From: Coprinopsis marcescibilis
Taxonomy: Eukaryota; Basidiomycota; Agaricomycetes; Agaricales; Psathyrellaceae
Assembly (NCBI GenBank): GCA_004369085.1
Contig: ML210397.1
Span: forward strand, 23,233 to 37,138
Length of the DNA: 13,906 nt
Reading direction: 5' to 3'
Shown: one piece after another, positions 1-8,200 of the stretch
How the letters are laid out: every line of letters begins with the position of its first letter
Position numbering within the stretch: position 1 is the first letter of the stretch
Notes under the pieces: generated by a model
Database searches by the model: none
Told to the model about the DNA's origin: nothing
What the model saw: the letters and a program-made list of their open reading frames with translations, nothing else
Made by a program: the position numbers and the translations under genes

Positions 1-254
1 TTCGCTCGTGCAGTGATCCAATGGAATGTGAAGAGTTGGAGTCGTTCAGATGTACCCTACAACAATCAACGATTTCTTTCTCCATTATGACAATCAGTGT
101 GTACTTTCGTTTGTTCTTCAATCAAACCTCTGAGAAATGTCCCACACGATGAAGAGAACGCAGAAGGAATGATATTATTATAAAACAATGTAGTACTTGC
201 TGAAATAAAAGCACTTGTACTACATACGGCTGCTGCTGGATCTACATAGTAGGA
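1..254. other. Non-coding left edge, 3' flank of the gag-like locus
   Basis: No convincing coding sequence is visible on either strand. The stretch lies downstream of the minus-strand gag-like gene and is AT-rich. Its one clear structure is a perfect 9-bp inverted repeat at 188-196 and 217-225 with a 20-nt loop. If the locus is an LTR element, a 3' LTR would be expected here or beyond the window edge. No match to the putative LTR at 2572-2909 was seen by eye. Confidence 0.4.
188..225. repeat. Inverted repeat, 9-bp arms
   Basis: ATGTAGTAC at 188-196 is matched by GTACTACAT at 217-225, with a 20-nt loop containing AATAAA on the plus strand. It lies just downstream of the minus-strand gag-like gene and could be a 3'-end hairpin. 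No functional evidence is visible. Confidence 0.5.
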
Positions 255-413
255 TCATCGCTGCATATCATCCTGCGTTAGTTCATCTGTATCTCGATAA
301 GAAATGAGTACGTACCCTCGGAGATATGCCTGATATCTGGCATCCTCCTGTCAGTTCCACCATTCATCTCTCTGTTCGTTAGTCCAACTCGGATCCTCAG
401 GTTCTTGGGAGAA
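255..413 (-). pseudogene. Cut-off C-terminal extension of the gag-like gene, with possible terminal intron
   Basis: Downstream of the TGA at 414-416 the same frame encodes about 20 more plausible residues, including EDPSWTNEQRDEWWN. It then meets a second TGA at 351-353 and continues with QEDARYQAYLRG. A well-formed minus-strand intron candidate follows: donor GTACGT at 315, branch-like CTAAC, acceptor CAG ending at 261 (55 bp). Splicing would end the protein with DDPTM and a TAG. The simplest reading is that the gene once ended near 245 and has acquired two nonsense mutations. Alternatively the extra in-frame coding is chance. Confidence 0.4.
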
Positions 414-1853
414 TCAAGGAGTGGGTGGACAGGACGATAGATGAGTATCTTCCTTGGGATCACCAAGGGAAACCATGTCTTCGTCGTCAGAGTAGATATC
501 GGAGACATACAACTCTTTCTTTGGTTCCTCTGTGTCGCTAACAGTGATCCGATCAATGAGGCTTTTCTTTGCTGTATGATAGCAGCCATCATCGGATTGA
601 GCAGGTGAAACGCTCCGTTTGCAGGCACCAGTGGGAGTTTGAATTTCCCGAATGGGTTCGTTTGTCAAGTGTTGATACTCAATGAGTTCCTCTAACCGCC
701 TGATCGTTTCGGCGGTTTTGGGGGCTCCGAGACTATTGCAGAGATCTCGGGCACTCTGGTACGCCGAATATAATTGAGTTTCCTTGCCAACAAGTTGGTC
801 AACCCATTTGCGGGCAGTCGCACCCTGGCTGTAGGTGTGGGAAGGCATGTCAGAGCAAGCATAGTGCATTACTGCTTTGCCACTTTTGCCAATTTCCAGG
901 GTGGAGTGTATGGCTTGTTGAGGTGGTGGAGGATTTTGAGGGACGGGAAGCATGGGCACGTCAATATCCATAGTAGAGTCGTCTGGAGTGATTGATGAAT
1001 AAGCAGCTGCTGCCAGTTGGGCAGCGGTGATGCAAGCTTTGACCTTCTGTCCTCCGTGCTTCTTTTTCTTGAAGGGCTGTTGCTGCTGATTGCCAGTGTT
1101 GGCAGGCAGCGGTGCAGAGAATGTTGATGGTTGTGATTGTTGCTTCTGATGGAACAGTCGATGGCTTGAACCTTTCTGATTTGCATAAGTCGGGTTCTGG
1201 CCTTTGGGTTTGACCATGCTGATCCGATTGGCGAGTGCTTTTGGCTTGGATTGCCATTCCCATTCCATGATGACCTTTTTCTCCAATATATCGAGTTTAG
1301 CTGAATCCATTGTCTGATTTTCTTGGAGAAAAGTCTGGGCAACAACTTTGAACCTCTTTGGTAGGGTGCGTAACACCATCAAGGTTGTTATGTATTCAGG
1401 CATTTCAATTTTGTTAGCCTTTACCTGTTCTATGATGGTGTCAAGCTCAGAGAACTCCTTCATCGGCGAATCTTCGCCAGTGATGCGGAAGCTCAAGAGC
1501 TTCATGACCCATTTGTACGCAGTTCCATGCGTTATAGATCCAAAGTGTGTTTGCAAGTTTTCCCAGGTGGTCGTCGAGGTGAGGGCGATATGCATCTTTA
1601 AAGAAGGCACAATCTTGAGGGTTATAGCACCAATCGCCATTTGATCAGCTTTCCGCCAATCTAAGATCTGGTTGGCATGAAGAAGAGCTTCAGCAGCGCT
1701 CGCAGTAGAAGGAGCATCATCAGGCAGGCTGATTACTCCATCAACATAAAGCCAGAGTCCTTGGCTTTGAAGGTAAGCGGTCATCATATCGCTCCATTGA
1801 ATCCAGTTGTTGCCGTTGAGAGTGGGGATGAGATTGAGGGTAGAGGAAGACAT
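414..1853 (-). CDS. Copia-type gag-like protein (UBN2/DUF4219-like), no pol
   Basis: This 479-aa ORF starts at the ATG at 1853; an upstream in-frame TTG at 1880 is unlikely to be used. The N-terminus has the copia Gag signature LNGNNWIQWSDMMTAYLQ, followed by GLWLYVDG. A helical UBN2-like capsid region follows (roughly residues 60-210) with WRKADQMAIGAI, TWENLQTHFG, the MVLRTLPKRF segment and EKKVIMEWEWQ. A Gln/Pro/Lys-rich linker comes next (about 215-320), then a helical segment and an acidic tail. No CCHC zinc knuckle, protease, integrase or reverse transcriptase is seen, so it is a solo gag or a domesticated gag. In the same frame beyond the TGA at 414-416 the reading continues sensibly, suggesting C-terminal truncation. 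The 5' neighbour on the same strand is a split ORF 70 bp upstream. The family call by eye is fairly firm; the role in the cell is unknown. Confidence 0.75.
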   Translation of the reverse strand: MSSSTLNLIPTLNGNNWIQWSDMMTAYLQSQGLWLYVDGVISLPDDAPSTASAAEALLHANQILDWRKADQMAIGAITLKIVPSLKMHIALTSTTTWENLQTHFGSITHGTAYKWVMKLLSFRITGEDSPMKEFSELDTIIEQVKANKIEMPEYITTLMVLRTLPKRFKVVAQTFLQENQTMDSAKLDILEKKVIMEWEWQSKPKALANRISMVKPKGQNPTYANQKGSSHRLFHQKQQSQPSTFSAPLPANTGNQQQQPFKKKKHGGQKVKACITAAQLAAAAYSSITPDDSTMDIDVPMLPVPQNPPPPQQAIHSTLEIGKSGKAVMHYACSDMPSHTYSQGATARKWVDQLVGKETQLYSAYQSARDLCNSLGAPKTAETIRRLEELIEYQHLTNEPIREIQTPTGACKRSVSPAQSDDGCYHTAKKSLIDRITVSDTEEPKKELYVSDIYSDDEDMVSLGDPKEDTHLSSCPPTP

Positions 1854-1922
1854 TCTGGAAGAGGAAATATTGATCAGCAAATTTATCCAAATAAATAAAT
1901 AAAATAAGATGGATTTATGCGA

Positions 1923-2564
1923 TCAAATAGATACCCCTCCTGGCTCTGATGACTCCTCAATCGGTTCCGTCACATGCACTGGAATTTCATAATCCCTGTC
2001 CTGAGTGCCATATGGAGGTGGCATGCTTGCATCCATTCGTCTGAGTCGTCGACTCGAAGATGATTGGTTGCTGGCATTCCAGATCTGATCAACCGTTCGA
2101 TTGATATGAACCTGGATCTCAGATACAGATGGATTTGGAGATCCACCGTTGGACAATCTACCAGATCAATTCAATGCATTGGGAGTAGAGTGTTGGCTTT
2201 GACACCGTTCTACATGTCGTCGAGCTGCAGAGCATCCAGACTGTCTGCAGCCACGAGTGGCGCATTCAGGTCTGTGTCGCCATTGAAGGCCTTGCTCCTG
2301 TCTCTGCGGATGGTTCGCATGAGACGGTTGCAGTGGTTGGATGCCATCATTGACTATATTCCTCATAAAGCCGATAAAATGCTCTAAGCATTCATTTAAG
2401 TCAAAGATTTCCCACAGGGTGTTTGCCAGTGCATAGGCAATTAAGTTTGCCAATGAAAGGCTACTTATATTAGGGCTGGCAGGGCCCATAACCTGTTGAA
2501 AGCCATGGAGCGCAGCTAATGCACAGGCAGACAAGATGCCAATGTAAACGACTTGGGAGGACAT
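1923..2564 (-). pseudogene. Unknown ORF upstream of gag, split by one TGA
   Basis: Starting at ATG 2564 (the TTG at 2630 is dismissed), the frame encodes 132 residues. These are a hydrophobic N-terminal segment (VVYIGILSACALAALHGF, a possible membrane anchor), a helical part with LWEIFDLNECLEHFIGF, and a Cys/Arg-rich stretch (CATRGCRQSGC, then HVERC) that could bind zinc. A TGA at 2166-2168 interrupts it. The same frame then runs 80 more residues, Ser/Pro-rich and acidic, to a stop at 1923. Joined, the product would be about 213 codons ending 70 bp before the gag-like start. No family is recognised. It may be the first ORF of the element or an independent gene sharing its promoter. A short intron spanning the stop was looked for and no good splice pair was found. 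Confidence 0.45.
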
Positions 2565-2643
2565 ATTTACCTGGTAGTAGAATGTAGTTAAGAGTGCTAT
2601 ATAGCTTAGCTTGTGGTAGTTGAAAGGCAAGAGAGATAATTCA

Positions 2644-2669
2644 TATAGGGCTAAACTACAGCCCTTATA
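2644..2669 (-). repeat. Hairpin overlapping the TATA-like box
   Basis: TATAGGGCT (2644-2652) pairs with AGCCCTTATA (2660-2669) around a 7-nt loop, with one unpaired base. It lies between the TATA-like sequence and the minus-strand ATG at 2564, so it would fall in or near the transcript leader. Hairpins at this position are common in LTR R regions; that role is inferred. Confidence 0.45.
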
Positions 2670-2830
2670 TACCTATTCTACAAGTGTATTGGTAAGCAAG
2701 TTACACACTACATGTGATAAGTGAATATATAAATAGACATTGCTAAAATGTTCCAGCATAGTCTAGACTCAGGTATGAGTCGGTATGAGTAATGATAATG
2801 CAAGTGGATGCGTTCATGGTTTGTAATACT

Positions 2831-2883
2831 TTAGTCATGTATATGACATCAGCATATTCACTTAGTCACGTATCTGACATAAG
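2831..2883. repeat. Pair of 22-bp direct repeats, each partly palindromic
   Basis: TTAGTCATGTATATGACATC at 2831-2850 and TTAGTCACGTATCTGACATA at 2862-2881 start 31 bp apart; over 22 bp, 19 positions agree. The first holds a perfect GTCAT...ATGAC inverted repeat, the second a shorter GTCA...TGAC. Dyad repeats upstream of a TATA box suggest transcription-factor sites in an LTR or promoter. A further 9-bp repeat, GGTATGAGT, is at 2772-2780 and 2782-2790. Confidence 0.55.
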
Positions 2884-3050
2884 TGTAGAAGATCATTCTA
2901 AGTTCAACAGAGCTTCCTCAGTGGAATTATGACATGCCTGTTGTTGGACAAAATGGCATGGAAGCACAGAATACAGGAGTATCGAGGGTGATGGTGTGAA
3001 TGATCAATGAGTGAGAAATGGATAAGGTTTTCCCCAACCTTCCTCATGGC

Positions 3051-3494
3051 TCATTCAAAGTTTCCAAAGTGCCAAAAGGGACCCTGATCTCCTATCATGG
3101 TATCAAACATCTTGAACCTGTGCACCAGTTTGAAGATCTTTGTATAGTTTGCATGCATTATCTCCTTGCTATAGCCATTTGCAGGGCAAGCAGGGTTATC
3201 AATTGTGAAGTTGGTTATGACACAGACAGGACAGTCTGATGACAACACAATAGCAAGATCCAGAAATTGAGGGGCAAGGTCAGGTCAGATTATGACTGCC
3301 CACAATTGTGGGAGAGTCTTGGCAATGTTGTTCCAAAGGGTTGAGACCTGGATTAGGTTCTTCAGGGTGTTCCCTTCAGTTTGCATGGAGTGTTCTTCTG
3401 CTTGATCTTCAGGCCTGGTTGCGAAGTAGAAGATTTTGGCCAAAAGTTTGTTTGGAATTTCTGAGAAAAGGGGCTGTAACCAAGATACAAGCAT
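3051..3494 (-). pseudogene. F-box protein fragment with in-frame TGA
   Basis: From ATG 3494 the frame reads an F-box-like motif, LFSEIPNKLLAKIFYFA, and about 35 residues later VSTLWNNIAKTLPQLWAVI. This is the usual F-box layout of basidiomycete F-box/LRR-type proteins, which recruit substrates to SCF ubiquitin ligases through Skp1. A TGA at 3285-3287 stops it after 69 residues. The same frame continues with PDLAPQFLDLAIVLSSDCPV, the typical continuation of these proteins, to a stop at 3051. The total of about 147 codons is far below the usual 400-600, so the C-terminal LRR part is lost or unrecognisable. The gene lies in CpG-poor DNA and is probably dead. Confidence 0.6.
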
Positions 3495-4619
3495 TTCTCA
3501 ACCTATAAGTCCTGAAGGGCAGTACCTGATTGTCCCATTTAAATAGAGCAGAGGCCAGTGGCAAGAATGGCTGGCAGAACCACAACATACACCGGGACTC
3601 TACAGAACATGTCTGGCATTGTTAATGATTTAACATGCCTACCAGCCACTGGCCAGACTCCAAGCCACCAATGGTTGTCTGTGGCTCATGGCTGCCTATA
3701 TGCCACAGCTGTCATGGCTTGGAGTCTGGGCACTCTGGCCATGCAGGAAAATATGGGTAGGGAAGCAGGTGGAGGTGCACATATAGACTGTCTGGAGAGT
3801 CTGTAGGCATACAATGAATGAGGACTCAATAGATCTGGTGTGACCAAGATCAATGGTGGCTGGTTGAAACACTGTTGTCTGCCCAAGGTTGACTCAGACT
3901 AGCGATCTCTGTTTGGAGATATATGTATTGGACAGATATGATTGAAAATGTCTTGACCATGTATGAACACTCGGTCTGGACACAAACATGATATTCATTT
4001 GTGACAGAGAAGGTCTGAGAGTTGCTGAACACAATCTAGTGAAGCTTGGTTCAGATAAATAGCACTACAGGCTAGTGTCCTGGCATTCAGGGAGTCAACA
4101 ACAACTTCATATGTTTTGTCTTGTCTTGGCTGTAGATGTTGATGTGAAGAGGCTGCATGTCTTCATTGTACACTTGCATGTTCTAGGTTGCAACTACAAT
4201 AATCAGTGGTCAGTCTGGATGGCCCTGTGTACCAGATCTATCCAGCGAGAGTTTGCATGCAAAATGAACCGAGCTCTGGTCGTCATGCGTGCAGGGTTTG
4301 TCCACTGCTCTGTCCAGAGTACATCCAACCACCTTTGACACACTTTCTCCATTTTGAAAAGACACTGATTATCCAAAATGCCACCTCAGCCCTTGTGCAT
4401 GACACCTGAACCAGCCACTTGACAAACTATTACCTGGAATTTCCCCATTCTCAATGGACATGTGACGAACAGATCTATTCCATTCTAATGCCTTCAGTAT
4501 GCCCATTTGCTGTTTACAGGCCCATCACATGGCATTTCCAGGAATCATTCAAAGTTTGTATCAATTTTCATTACACACCTCACACGCATCCTGGACAGAC
4601 CTTGTCCATTAGCCAATTG
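3495..4619. other. CpG-depleted intergenic DNA
   Basis: No ORF here resembles a known protein and both strands are broken by stops. CpG is very rare (about nine in 3541-4680 by eye), while CATG, TGG and CCA are frequent, as expected of DNA whose methylated cytosines have deaminated. It may be a decayed transposable element or a decayed gene. The only structures found are nested inverted repeats near 3553-3729. Confidence 0.5.
3553..3729. repeat. Nested inverted repeats
   Basis: CCAGACTCCAAGCCA at 3653-3667 is perfectly inverted at 3715-3729 (47-bp spacer). GGCCAGTGGC at 3553-3562 is inverted at 3645-3654. The two pairs share the segment around 3645-3667. They could be remains of a small non-autonomous transposon; no target-site duplication was identified. 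Confidence 0.45.
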
Positions 4620-4960
4620 ACCCTGTGTCTGGGGTTATTGATTGCATGATTTCTCACAAACCAGAATGCATATAGGGACAAAAAGAACATCTTTCCACTG
4701 TAGAAGTTCAAGAATATTCTGTAACCTGACACTGCGTTGCAAATGAGGGGTAATATAGGGCAGTGCTGTGGGCTTCACATACCTCGACCTCAACAAAAGT
4801 GACATTTGTTGGTTTGGCTTGTCCAATTTGATTCACGGCTCTTGGGATTCGTGTAGAAGGGAGAATTGCCCACTAGGCTTACCATGAACACCCGCCATTC
4901 GTTGATGACCTTCGAAAAGGGTTTTGTGTTCAGGCAACAGATAAGTACAAAGAAGTGAAG
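4620..4960. repeat. 5' flank of the NLR gene, duplicated at about 12590-12870
   Basis: Several blocks recur in order at the far right of the window. GTGTCTGGGGTTATTGA near 4625 matches GTGTCTAGGGTTACTGA near 12594. AGAATGCATA (4663) matches AGAACGCATA (12632), each followed by AGAACAT.TTT. GATTCACGGCT is at 4830 and 12751, followed by GCCCACTAG and CATGAACAC.CGCCATT in both. The right-hand copy is more CpG-rich at variable sites. The homology shows that the duplicated unit began at least about 650 bp upstream of the NLR start codon. Confidence 0.65.
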
Positions 4961-5120
4961 TTTTGAATCTGCACATGTACCGTTGTACTGGTGCACAATG
5001 CAAATTTCGTTCTTGCTGCATTTGCGCTCATTTGGCAGAGCTGTTAAATCGGTCAGAGCAGGATCTATTCTCGGTATCGATCACATGAGATGCTGATCCA
5101 CAACCTTGGTGCTGTGTTGT

Positions 5121-5180
5121 CTCCCACAGCTTGTCTCCTCTCCCCATCCATCGCTCTCTCTGCAGGCTTTTTCTCCCAGG
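5121..5180 (+). promoter_or_regulatory. Pyrimidine-rich stretch upstream of the NLR gene
   Basis: A CT-rich tract runs through 5121-5180, about 100-150 bp before the proposed ATG. Such tracts commonly mark fungal core promoters and transcription starts. No TATA box was seen. The role is inferred only from position and composition. Confidence 0.25.
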
Positions 5181-5271
5181 AACTATTGGGGAAATGGGGA
5201 ATAATTTCTCAACGCTGGTTCGTCCTTTCATCATTGACATTGGGGAAGTGTGATACAATGATCGACGCTGC

Positions 5272-8200
5272 ATGTTCAGGTTGCCGGCAAACGGGGCAAA
5301 CGGGGCAAACGTGGAAAGCTCTCCAGCAGGAGAGCAGAACACATTGTGCCTGCCGCTCAGGTTCTACAAGGCGCTCGAGGGGTGCATTTCAATGACAGTC
5401 CCGCTACGGTCGCGGGAAGGGACGTGAACAACGTAAACAACGTGGTGAACAACACATATTATAACACTCCGGGAAATGCAGCGACCAAGGATGCAGACGA
5501 CGGTACCAAATCTTCTTCACCTCCTCCATCAAATGCTGATTGACAAGAAACAGAGCTGTTGGCAAAGGTTTTGAAATCCTTGGGTCAACTAAACTTTCGC
5601 AGCATCTTCAATGAGAACGTGGCGAAGAGGACACCGGAAACGGGACGCGAGGTGATCGATAGCGATTGGTTCAAGGAGTGGTTGATGGATCTATTGGGGG
5701 GGATAGTATGGGGAACAGGGATGCGTAAGGATTCAGTCTGACAATGCTATCAAGCCCTTACTGACAGAAACTTGCAGCTGGAGCTGGGAAGACAGTCCTT
5801 GCGTAGGTCGAATTTCATGTCCACCCACACAGCCTCTTACCGATAATTGCAGATGCATCGTGATTGAACACCTCCAGAAGCTCGTTAAAGAATCCGAGTC
5901 CAAAGACATCTGCCTCCTCTTCGCTTTCTGCCGCTACACGGAACGATTGGTGGTCATCGACATCCTCTTGGCCCTCCTCCGCCAACTCCTCGAGCGCCAT
6001 CCTCAAGTCCTGCCATACGTCAAGCCAATGTACGAGCGCCACAAACGAGAGAACACACGCCCATCTGAGGCCGAGGTTGTTGATCTGTTGAGACAGATTG
6101 CGACCTCTGGCCTGTTCAAGAAAACATTCTACATCCTGGATGGTCTCGACGAAGCCGCATCGGATATCCAGGTTGACCTCCTCGAGATACTCTCCTCCCT
6201 ACCCGTCCACTTCTTCATCACCTCTCGCCCGCTGGACACCCTCAAGGACATTGTACCCAATGCTCGGTTTCTCACTATCATTGCCTCCGATCCCGATATT
6301 GCCCTGCTCATCGACCAGAAGATCCATCGTATGCCCGCACTTCGCAGGCTGCTCATAAATAGTGCGACACTGAAGGCTGAAGTAGTCTCGATGATCAGCT
6401 CGAAATCTTCCGGGATGTGAGTCGAAAAACCTGTTCACGATGTCTCAGGGTGCTAACCACTGTATAGGTTCCTGCTCGCTGCGCTCCATCTCGATATGTT
6501 GAAAGGGTGCGCCAGCGAAAGTGACGTGCGAAAGGCCTTGGACGGTCTTCCACAAGGGCTGGACGGCATGTATGACAAGACGATGGAGCGCATCAAGGCG
6601 TTGCCTGGGCCTCAGGCTGACCTTGCGAAACGAGTGCTCATCTGGGTCACCTATTCCCAGAGGCCGCTAACACCTAATGAGCTGGTGCTCGCGGTATCTG
6701 TGTGCCCTGAGACATTCCGGTTCGATGACAAACTAGAACCAGCTGATATGGACTCTATCCTATCGCTGTGTTGCGGTCTAGTCCAACTTGAGGTAACTAC
6801 CAGTTGGCGCAACGGAACGTTCGAAAAATGTAACGTAGTCCGCTTCGTTCGTAAGTGGTCCATCTTTCGGGAGTTAGGTCTGGGCACTGAACAACTATTC
6901 GAAGACTACAGTGCAGCCGAATACATGGTCGAGAATTTAGAGCAACATTATCCTGATGATCCACATGCCTTGATCGCCGCCACCTGTATATCATTCCTTC
7001 GACACTACGGATTCCACGATGTGTCACCTCTCGACTCTCATGACGACGAAGCAATATGGGACCGATTCGCATCGCTCCGGCAAGAGCGAACTTCAATGGC
7101 CACCTATCCCTATAAATACTGGGGTTTTCATGTGACACAGTCCAGATTGATACCACCTTCAGCTTTGGCATTCCTCGACGACTGCAGACAATATCCATCA
7201 TTTCGCAACATACACGAATTACCGTGGGACGTCTACGATCAGAATGGCCAAGGATTGGAACGACTTAATTCTATCCATGTTGCTGCCGCATACGGGATTT
7301 CTGAATGTTTCGAAAGGTTGGAATCGGAAGGATGGACCACCACGGCGAGGATTAAAGCCTACAATAGTAGGGGCTCAGCTGGATCCACCCCTTTGATCCT
7401 AGCAGCACGGGCAGGAAGCAAGGATGTTGTGGCGTTTCTGATGGGTGTAGAGGGAGTGGACTTCAGTTTGACAGGGAGGTTGGGAGAGACGGCTCTTTAC
7501 GCTGCTGTGGTTAACCGTCACGCTGGCGTTGTCAAGGTCATACTGTCCAGAAGAGGGGTAGACGTCAATCGAGATCGAGCAACTACAACGTGGCCGAGGG
7601 ACACTCCCCTGACTCGTGCATCTCGCAGTGGGCAACCACACACCGTCCAACTGTTACTGGAAGCGGAAGGGATCGACGTCAATGCGGTTGATGCGGATCG
7701 GAAGACAGCTCTTATGCTGGCAGCGCAGGAAGGTCACCACGATATTGTCAAGATTCTGCTCCAGGCCAAGGGTGTCGACGTCTGTGGCGCAGTTGACGGA
7801 GCATTGGATCGAGGTCAAACTGACATTATTAAAACCATACTTGAGGGTACGGGGGCTATGTTAGATGAGGAAGGTCCTTTCAACTCGTTGATGCGCGCAG
7901 CGAGCTCCGGTAAATCAGAGGCCGTCAGGACCGTTCTCAACCATGGGAAATTCGACATCAACAGCAAGGATGATGATGGTCGTACAGCTCTTGCATACTC
8001 CCTTCGGAATCCCTATCGTTCCACAGGCGCAGCCGAGGCCCTATTGCAAATTCCCGGCATCAACGTCAACTCAGTGGACAATTCTGGGACTACAATCCTG
8101 ATGCTTGCGCTGTGTCATCAGGATGCCCCTAGTCTCATTGAGACAATATCAAGACTTGCCCACACATCGGACATCAATGTCAAAGATGCGGAGGGACGGA

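Larger units (their letters stand above)
2572..2909 (-). promoter_or_regulatory. Putative 5' LTR or promoter of the gag-like locus
   Basis: On the minus strand this 338-bp block begins TGTTGAACTT and ends CTACTACCA (TG...CA ends), immediately before the ORF starting at 2564. It holds a TATA-like TATATAAGGG (2662-2671), a hairpin over the likely start region and tandem enhancer-like repeats (2831-2883). These are the usual parts of a fungal copia LTR. No second copy is in the window and no clear tRNA primer site follows, so the boundaries are guesses. A simple cellular promoter is the alternative. Confidence 0.35.

Noticed and set aside
869..1345. Long minus-strand open frame overlapping the gag-like gene
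   Set aside because: Out-of-frame shadow of the gag-like ORF; no protein-like motifs and no usable start.
3558..4649. Several 60-90 codon open frames in the CpG-poor block
   Set aside because: Short, unrelated to known families and lying in decayed repeat-bearing DNA.
5541..5543. Apparent nonsense TGA in the NLR N-terminus
   Set aside because: A 51-bp intron (5503-5553, GTACCA...AACAG) or a 45-bp variant ending at 5547 removes it and keeps the frame.
6797..7201. 134-codon minus-strand open frame opposite the NLR gene
   Set aside because: Antisense shadow of a clearly coding exon, without motifs.
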